Below, one piece after another: positions 57,390 to 64,000 of a stretch of DNA of 64,000 nucleotides. Position numbers and translations under genes: made by a program. The notes under the pieces are model-generated. The model saw only the letters and a program-made list of their open reading frames with translations, had not been told where the DNA came from and did no database searches. Origin of the DNA: Turbatrix aceti (lineage: Eukaryota > Nematoda > Chromadorea > Rhabditida > Panagrolaimidae); assembly GCA_963969345.1 (NCBI GenBank), contig OZ017769.1:3167600-3231599 (forward strand). Direction: 5' to 3'. Within the stretch, counting starts at the first letter, position 1, and each line of letters opens with the position of its first letter.

Positions 57390-59961
57390 ATGATCGGGCT
57401 ACGAAAGAATCGCGGTGGCAACAAAGCCAACCGCAGCAGTATGCTTGTTCGCGGATTTGAGGCTTCGTCGACGACAAAACTGATCCAGATTGTTCTGGAT
57501 CACGGTTGTTTTACGACCAAGGATATCGGGAGTCTGTGCGCCAAAGGTGAGTTGTCCCGGGGCGGGGGAAAGGTAAAATTGCCACCGAATTCAGCAAAAA
57601 TCAAAAAATAAGGTAAAAAACCTGTCAATTGGTCTCAAAACGAAAAAAAAGAAGAATGTATCGTATTTTTTACAAATTTATCGTATTTTGCGTTGTTTTT
57701 GGCCTACATTTGTTCTTTTTTTTGCAATTTTACTTCTTTGGCGGCAAATTTTGTTCACGAATGCGTTTTTCCAGAAACCCTAACCACGTACAACTTCCTG
57801 TGCTCACTTTTATCATTAGTTGCCAAATCAACCGACTCCCCGCCAGGATCCCCGATGGTAGTCGTCGTCGATGCCTCCCGACAACCCGTCAAAGCCCTTC
57901 GCCTCGTCCTGAAAGCCTGCCAATCGGCATTGGGCTTGAGACTCCGCCAGGTGATTATCATCGAGCCAGAAAAGTTCCTCGACCAGCAAAAGCTGAGTTT
58001 CGACATTTTGCTTGAAAGTTATCCCTTCAAGACAACTCTCTCTGCCCGGCACAAACTTGGACGGCATGTGAACGTCCTAGACCTGGCAGATGTTCTTGGG
58101 GGTCTGCTCCCGGGGTCGGGAGCTTGGGTCGACCTCCGGGGGAAGCTAGAAGCTGGTCACGCTCCTTCGGGGACGCCGAGCATCGGGAGACTCCAGCAGA
58201 AGGATGCAGCGGTGCTCGTGCACCTCGGGCCTCCGGTTTTCACCGGGAGGAGGGCTTCTAAGCCTGAGCTTATGAGGTTGGCTTTTTTGACGTAAAAAAA
58301 TAATTTCGATTAAAAATGAGCAAAGAAAGCACGTTTTTACCGTTAAAACACGTAAAAAATGAAATATCCTAAAATTTTGATTTTTGAACGTAAAAAAACG
58401 TAAAAACCTGTGAAATAACCCCAAATATACGTTTTTTAACGCAAAAACGCTGTTTTTTGAACGTAAAAAACACGAAAACTTCTGAATTTTCCTAATCTAC
58501 GTTTTTTGACGAAAAAAACCCAAAAACCATTAAAATATCACCAATATATTTTTTTTCGAACATAAAAAAACTAATTTTGGTTAAAAGTGAGTAAAAAGCG
58601 CTTTTTTATCGTAAAAAAACACAAAAAAAAAGAAATTTTTCATAAAATACGTTTTTTTATACGAAAAAAAAGCAAAAACCTGTGAAATATCCTAAATTCA
58701 GCCCATCCACATCCACCGACGATGACGGCCTCCTCGAAGAGCACCGCGCAACAATTCGCAGCCTCCTGGACTGGCTCGCTGGACCAGGTGAATCCTGGCG
58801 ACGTTCCCTAGCCGACGTCGGTGAATCCATCGACGAAGCCCGCCAGCTCGAGCGCCAGCATGGTGAACTCGCGTCCCGGACCGAGCAGGTAGTCGATCAA
58901 GCCGCGGAACTCGCCGAGGCAGTCACCTTCCTCGCCTCCGACCCGGATCACCCGCTCCGGACCCTCGCTGCCGAGCTCGCCAATTCGGTCCACGACTTCC
59001 GGCAACACGTCCTCGCTCAGGGCCGCCTGAAGGCTCTGTGCACGACTCTGCACGCGGTCGTTGCGGACTTTTTCGCTGAATCCGACGCTCTGCTCAAAGT
59101 CCTCTGCGACGACTCGCAGCAGGTCTCCCCCGAAGCCGAGCTCGAAGCCGTCGAACAACGATCGTCGGCGGTCGATGAACGATTTTCACTCGCGGCTGAG
59201 GCCTGTGACGGGGTGGAGGCACTTCTGGGCGGTAATACTCGATCGAGTGTCGAAGAACAGCGCGCGGCGATCGTTGAACGTCTCAAGCGGGGACACGAAC
59301 TTTTGGACCTTCACAGGCTCAAGTTGCAACAGATGATTCAGCTTCACACATGCGAGACTGATCAGCGGCAGGTCGAGGCTTGGCTGAACGAATTGGCGGC
59401 GTGTATTATTGGGGAACCTTTTCGGAGGGGCACGACGCCACCTGGGCTCGCGGCGAAGTTGAGCCACTTTGAGAAAAGTGCTAGGGTGAGTTTTTTTGGG
59501 AAAAGGGGAGAAAACTTGGATTTTGGCACGAAAAAAAAATGCATTTACCTACAATTTGTTTCAAAAAAAGATTTTTTTGCATTGTTTCCCAAAAAATGGT
59601 TCTTAGCACGAAAAAAAAACATTTTTACCAATTTCCAGCTTTTTTTGTGGAAAAAAAGTTTTGTATGAAAAAAACGAATTTTTTGGCCATTTTCCCAAAA
59701 AATTGTTCTTGGCACGAAAAATAGCATTTTTGGAAAATTCGGGCCTTTTTCCCAAAAAACGCTTTCTACGACGAAAAAAAACGCATTTTTCGTTAATTTC
59801 AGTCCATCCACGAGTACGGCCAGCAACTGAGCCACCTTTCCCTCCTTCTCCGCCGCACCCTTCGTCTCGAGATATCCCCCCAACTCTCCGCGTGCCAGCG
59901 AGTGGATTCTGCATGGAACGACTTTCTTCGCAACTACCGACGTTATCGGCCCTTGTGTTAA
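57390..59961 (+). CDS. SESTD1-like Sec14 and spectrin-repeat protein
   Basis: join(57390..57546,57775..58276,58702..59485,59803..59961), 533 residues, all phases consistent. SESTD1 (Solo/MCF2-related but without a GEF domain) binds phospholipids and membrane channels. Residues about 50-210 are a CRAL-TRIO/Sec14-like domain (GSPMVVVVDASRQPVKALRL, VIIIEPEKFLDQQK, HVNVLDLADVLGGLLPG). Two spectrin-type repeats follow (LLDWLAGPGESWRRSLADVG; then HRLKLQQMIQLHTCETDQRQ with WLNELA; IHEYGQQLSHLSLLLRR). It ends soon after, with no DH-PH domain, matching SESTD1 rather than MCF2 or TRIO. It is somewhat shorter than vertebrate SESTD1 (about 700). The start is chosen as the first ATG of the open frame; an earlier non-ATG frame is also open. 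Confidence 0.85.
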
Positions 59962-60221
59962 CCATAAAAACCTCCCCCATCCCCAACACTGTCTTGTACC
60001 TTGTCAAATATAAACTATATCACAATCTTACGATCGGTCAGAAACACAGAAAAAGAGAAAATAAGACAAAAGCCAACCTAAAGGACTACACATTTGTGCA
60101 AAGTCTGGAGAAGAACAGGGAAGAAACGGTGACGACGACGACATCGGTGATGGAAACGGTAGATGTTGTCGTTGTCGACCATGACGACGAGTCCCGCACA
60201 AAGCAAAACCATGTTCAGCTG

Positions 60222-60395
60222 CTAATCAACGGGTCGAATGGGTTTACCGTTTTCCCACTTGGTGATCTTGAGGAAGACCTGGGGAGCGCGATCGGCAGCC
60301 GGCTTTTTCGTCGACTTTGCGCAGTTACGCAGCGTCTGCGCAGCAACCTGCGAGTAGCGGATGTACGTGAGACCTGCAGCACGCCAGCCAGACAT
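60222..60395 (-). CDS. ATP synthase subunit epsilon (mitochondrial F1)
   Basis: 57 residues in one exon. The N-terminus MSGWRAAGLTYIRYSQVAAQ is the family signature (WRxAGLxYIRYSxxxA). It continues with TLRNCAKSTK and a C-terminal LKITKWENGKPI, typical of nematode versions. It is the small F1 stalk subunit that binds gamma, delta and the c-ring. The ATG lies five bases after a TTTTGCAG acceptor, as in trans-spliced genes. Too short for most gene finders. Divergent from the gene at 60647, 250 bp apart. Confidence 0.92.
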   Translation of the reverse strand: MSGWRAAGLTYIRYSQVAAQTLRNCAKSTKKPAADRAPQVFLKITKWENGKPIRPVD

Positions 60396-60646
60396 CGTAC
60401 CTGCAAAATTTCACACATAAACATGAAACATACATAATTCACACGAAATAATGCCGCAGAAAATTGAGAAATCAATCGATCGAAATGTAAAGAAAGAAAA
60501 ACTGACGTAAACTTGTGTGTCGATCTTTTCCCAACGAGAAATGCACTGAATTTTAGCGCGCACGTTCTCCACTCTCGGCACGAAAAAAATGTTTGCGTGC
60601 GTCGTGCAAAGTGCGATGATTCGGCGAGCGTTTACCGAGACGTAAG

Positions 60647-62418
60647 ATGGAGAAGCGTAGTTCTACCGTTCGCTATTCACCGTATCCTACTCAGAAGAGT
60701 TATGCTTCCGATTCGTCGAAGCACATTGATCAGTCTCAAGGCAAGGGCGACGAGATCGAGGAAGCCGACGTTCAGTACAATCCTGGTGAGTTTTTCGCGC
60801 TTTTTTCTTGTTTTTTTATTTCTCGTTTGCGTTCTTGATCTGTTACCTCTCGGTGGTATCTTGCAGAATTCGTCGTCGATGAAGCAGTGTCACCCAAGGA
60901 AATTGGCGAGTACATCGGCGACATTGGCATCAATACAAATATCGAAATCCAGGTTTGTCGGGTTTTGGGGTGTTTTGAGGGTTTTTGAGGCGCTTGGGCT
61001 GTTTTCTATGCATTTAAAAACCGACATGAATCATTTTTAACACCACGGAGCAAAAAAAAAAGAAAATAGCGTTCAAAAAAACGTTGTTTTGTATGAATTC
61101 GTGTCGGGATACTACGCATTCGTAATTTACGAGTGTTACCTTTTTACTGTACTTTTGTCCTTCTTTTGTTATTTTTGGAATTTACGTTTGTTTTCTTTTT
61201 ACTTTACTTTTTACCAAAATTGGTAAAAAAAATTGCTATTTCAATACTTTTTTACCCTTTTCCCAACTTTTAGGAGGTTCTGACAGACCTGACCAACGAT
61301 GTGTCATCCCTGGACGTCACCGAGTTCTACAACTCGACAATGGCAACGACAGACATCCGAAATGCCTTTGTCGGCATCTGTGTTGTCATGAATCGCCTCC
61401 TCCAAGACAACCGCTTTCTGATGCGCGAACTCACCGCCGTCAAGTCCGGAAACTACAGCAACATGGCTCGCATGGAGCGCTACGACTTCAAAAAGCGCCT
61501 CATTTCCGGTTCCTACATCTACGGCGGCTGTGATGGCATTCCCGCTCAGAATCTCATGGATGTCGTAGAGAAGTTTGACAACTCGGCTCCTCGTCGTGCG
61601 GAAGTATCGACTTCGACGATTCGGCGTTTTGTCCGATTTTTGTTGGAAAATGTAGGTCACTTTTTTTTGGGAAATTCAAACAAAAAATGTTTTTTTTCAG
61701 ATTATTCCACCGGAAAATCATTCGAAATTCACGCTGCGAGAACGTGGAGGTCAGGAATACCTCACCGAGCTTCCCCAGGATCTGCTGGCCATCATTCGAG
61801 GTTGGTTTTGGGTAGAATTTGGGGGGATTAATTGAAATGGGTTGTTTTTGCAGACATGTGCTTGGAAGCCTTGAATCTCAGTCGACCGAGGTCTGAGGAG
61901 GAACGAATTCGACGCGACGACTTTATCGACTTCATCAACCGATCTGCGAAGTCTGCTTTGTGAGTTTTTATACTTTTTTTTGGGTTTTGAAGTACAAAAA
62001 ATTAAAAAAAAGAATGTCGTTGTTCCAATTTTTTGAATTTGAAGGAAAATGCGTTCAAAAATAACCCTTTGATTCCGTTTTTTTAAATCTGAACGACAAG
62101 AGTTGTAAAAATGACGTTTTTATCACAATTTTAGAATTTTTAGGTCAAAAATTGTAAAAAAATGAATGTTTTTGTCCAAATTTTTTTATTTGACAGAAAG
62201 TGTGCAAAAAACGTTTTTTCACCAATTTTTAAATCGTAAATCGTAGAATCGTAAAAAAAACATTAACCCAAAATCCCAATTTTAGGCAAGAAATGAGAAG
62301 AAATCCCCGCAAACCGCGAATCACACTTGCCACAGCCAAGCAAATCCTCCTGTCCGATCCGGCCAACAACCTCGAAGCCGCCAACGTTGGCCCTGCGGAT
62401 GGATCTTCACCGACGTAA
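60647..62418 (+). CDS. Uncharacterised 313-residue protein
   Basis: join(60647..60785,60867..60952,61274..61651,61701..61800,61854..61959,62286..62418); all splice phases fit. No signal peptide or membrane helix. The N-terminus is polar (MEKRSSTVRYSPYPTQKSYA). An acidic segment (DEAVSPKEIGEYIGDIG) and a helical core (FVGICVVMNRLLQDNRFLMR, KRLISGSYIYGG, STIRRFVRFLLEN) follow. The C-terminal third (LRERGGQEYLTELPQDLLAI, CLEALNLSRPRSEEERIRRD, DFIDFINRSAKSAL) has a small helical-domain look reminiscent of DNA- or protein-binding modules, but I cannot assign it. Cytoplasmic or nuclear by composition. Conserved-looking and soundly modelled, function unknown. Confidence 0.75.
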
Positions 62419-62792
62419 TCATCACACGTAATTGCGCTCCCACAATCATGATTTGCGATTTCCAATCCACCCCTCCCCCCACACCCACCGATCGTTGTGC
62501 TGAACGCTCGCTTCGGGTTGCATCACCCAGGTTGCAGGCAGGCAGGCAGCATCGATGCGTGTCGATTGCCCTTCGCCTCGCCTATGGCGTTTTTTTCTCT
62601 TTCCTCGATCGGATGGACCCGCCCCCAAGTTTTTTGTAATCTTATTTTTTTTGATGATTGTATGTTTTTGTGCTGTGCGCGGAAACGAATGAATGAGCGC
62701 GCACGTGCCCTGATACCGTGACGTGACCGGTTTGCGCCAGTTGCAGCGGCTGACCGCAGGCGGGGGCTTCGCCTCGGGCGAAGTCGAAGCCC

Positions 62793-62800
62793 AATAAAAG
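62793..62800 (+). promoter_or_regulatory. TATA-like box of collagen gene
   Basis: AATAAAAG about 45 bp before the ATG, placing the transcription start near 62825. It follows a GC-rich inverted motif, GCTTCGCCTCGGGCGAAG. Confidence 0.5.
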
Positions 62801-62842
62801 GCCCGACTACCCAGGCAGAGAAGTCAAGCACACCTCCCAGCG

Positions 62843-63835
62843 ATGTCCCGTATCCTCATCGGCGTCGTTACCGCCGGCGCGGCACTCGCCATCGTCGTCT
62901 CCCTCGCCGTCGTTGGCTCGCTCATCTCGGAAATCAATACCTTCCGCGAAGAAGCTGCCCTCGACCTCCTCGAATTCCGCGAGTTCGCGAATGACGCGTG
63001 GACCAGCATGATGGAAGTCAACCGCCTCCACAACAGCGGTCGCGCCAAGCGTCAGTACGATGCCGGAGTCTCCGGCGGCTCTGCCTCCGCGGCTGTCAGC
63101 TCCGGCCCGGCGTCCAAATGCGCCCCGGGTCCCCCCGGCCCGCCCGGCAAGCCCGGTCTCAACGGAGACGACGGAGCCCCCGGTGAACCGGGTAAGCCCG
63201 GTCTCGCAGGAGTCGCACTCCTCAACCCTCAGGGCGATGGTGGATGCATCAAGTGCCCCGCCGGTCCCCCCGGCCCTCCTGGACCCCTCGGCCCCGCTGG
63301 TACTGCCGGCCCCGACGGAAACCCCGGCCCCGATGGCAACCCTGGTCTCGACGGAACTGCCGGACCCCCCGGTCCTCCCGGAGACAAAGGCCCGGATGGC
63401 GCTCCTGGCAACGCTGGACCCCCCGGTGCTCCTGGCGAATCCGGTCAGCGTGCTCCCGCTCTCCCCGGCCCGAAGGGTCCTCCCGGACCTGCCGGCCCCG
63501 CTGGACCCCCCGGCGGTCGTGGAAACGACGCGACATCCGGTGCCCCCGGCCCTGCTGGTCCCGCTGGACCTGCTGGCAACAACGGAGCCCCCGGCCCCGA
63601 CGGACAACCTGGAGCTGTAAGTTTTACTGCTTATCTCATTTTTTTGGGTCAAATCATCTAATTTTCCCATTTTTTTCAGCCCGGAGGCCCTGGTGTGCCC
63701 GGCAGCGATGCCGCCTACTGCCCGTGCCCGCCCCGCAGCGGCGAAGCTGCTGTCAGCGGCGGCGGAGCGTCGCAGGGCGGCTACAGCCCCCCGGCCCCGG
63801 CTGCTCAGACTGGCTATCGTCGCCGACACGCCTAA
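62843..63835 (+). CDS. Nematode cuticle collagen
   Basis: join(62843..63616,63680..63835), 309 residues. The N-terminal cuticle-collagen domain (about 3-58) has a membrane helix used as a signal anchor ([20 protein letters not shown]) and [16 protein letters not shown] subtilisin/furin-type site RAKR is at 67-70 for release. Gly-X-Y triple-helix blocks are separated by short breaks with cysteines (SKCAPG at 93, GGCIKCPAG at 135-138). The C-terminus YCPCPPRS, then a Gly/Ser tail ending RRRHA, carries the dityrosine and disulfide sites. Secreted by hypodermis to form cuticle; one of a large family, so no specific name is given. Poly(A) signal at 63935-63940. Confidence 0.95.
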
Positions 63836-63934
63836 ACCCGACCACCTGGGTACTGTTGGTCTTCGAGAGTCTGCTGCTCTGGTCTTCGGCGTCTATCTTG
63901 CCCACCACCTCGGCCCGTTGCCATCGAGCACGAC

Positions 63935-63940
63935 AATAAA
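63935..63940 (+). terminator. Poly(A) signal of collagen gene
   Basis: AATAAA 100 bases after the stop codon. Confidence 0.6.
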
Positions 63941-64000
63941 GAGATTCTAAACACAATTTTGCCTCTGGGGGAGATAAGGGATCACAAAGAACCACCGCAT

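Overview
This is nuclear DNA from a nematode. It carries a cuticle collagen with the nematode N-terminal domain, furin-type site and C-terminal Cys-Pro-Cys-Pro tail. Many start codons lie a few bases after a pyrimidine-AG, as at spliced-leader acceptors. Introns are GT-AG and mostly short. Conserved housekeeping genes (TAF1, ABT1/ESF2, ribosomal P2, ATP synthase epsilon, SESTD1) sit beside lineage-specific duplicated families. Species cannot be named from the sequence. One 200-base N gap lies at 4194-4393. All gene models are read by eye from splice signals and reading frame, without transcript evidence.

Left third (1-18.3 kb): a recently duplicated accessory region. A block of about 4 kb is present twice in the same orientation (1480-8160, interrupted by insertions, and 12840-17100). 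Each copy holds an 84-residue cysteine-rich protein gene with a hairpin upstream of its TATA box, a gene for an unusual membrane pseudophosphatase, and a cut-off 5' end of a transporter gene. The pseudophosphatase exists in four copies (A 5003-7171, B 10445-12270, C 14091-16116, D 17396-17963), each damaged or shortened differently. It has a cytoplasmic tyrosine-phosphatase fold whose catalytic Cys, Arg and Asp are all replaced, then one transmembrane helix, a threonine-rich stalk and a cysteine-bearing extracellular tail: the reverse of a normal receptor phosphatase. A small multi-pass membrane protein gene (8730-9693) lies between copies A and B.

Middle (18.7-34.3 kb, plus a partial gene at 1-784): an array of SLC17-like major-facilitator transporters in two classes. 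Five two-exon genes (four plus, one minus) and three three-exon genes (minus; one frameshifted, one running off the left edge) are present, with decayed relics between them. Dispersed repeats and hAT-like non-autonomous elements with 8-bp target duplications lie in this part.

Right half (35.8-64 kb): mostly single-copy conserved genes. TAF1 occupies 35.8-45.6 kb on the minus strand in 14 exons, with a 1-kb foldback element in one intron. It is divergent from ABT1/ESF2 (45.9-46.9 kb); an inverted copy of part of TAF1 exon 1 follows ABT1. A large Gln/Pro-rich nuclear-type protein is at 48.2-53.8 kb (minus). A GC-rich gene-free stretch leads to ribosomal protein P2 (56.6-57.1), a SESTD1-like Sec14/spectrin protein (57.4-60.0), ATP synthase epsilon (60.2-60.4, minus), an unrecognised 313-residue protein (60.6-62.4) and a cuticle collagen (62.8-63.8).

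The right half is core transcription, ribosome, mitochondrial and cuticle machinery. The left half is fast-evolving membrane proteins under duplication, breakage and transposon insertion. The best candidate for something undescribed is the type II transmembrane pseudophosphatase family.
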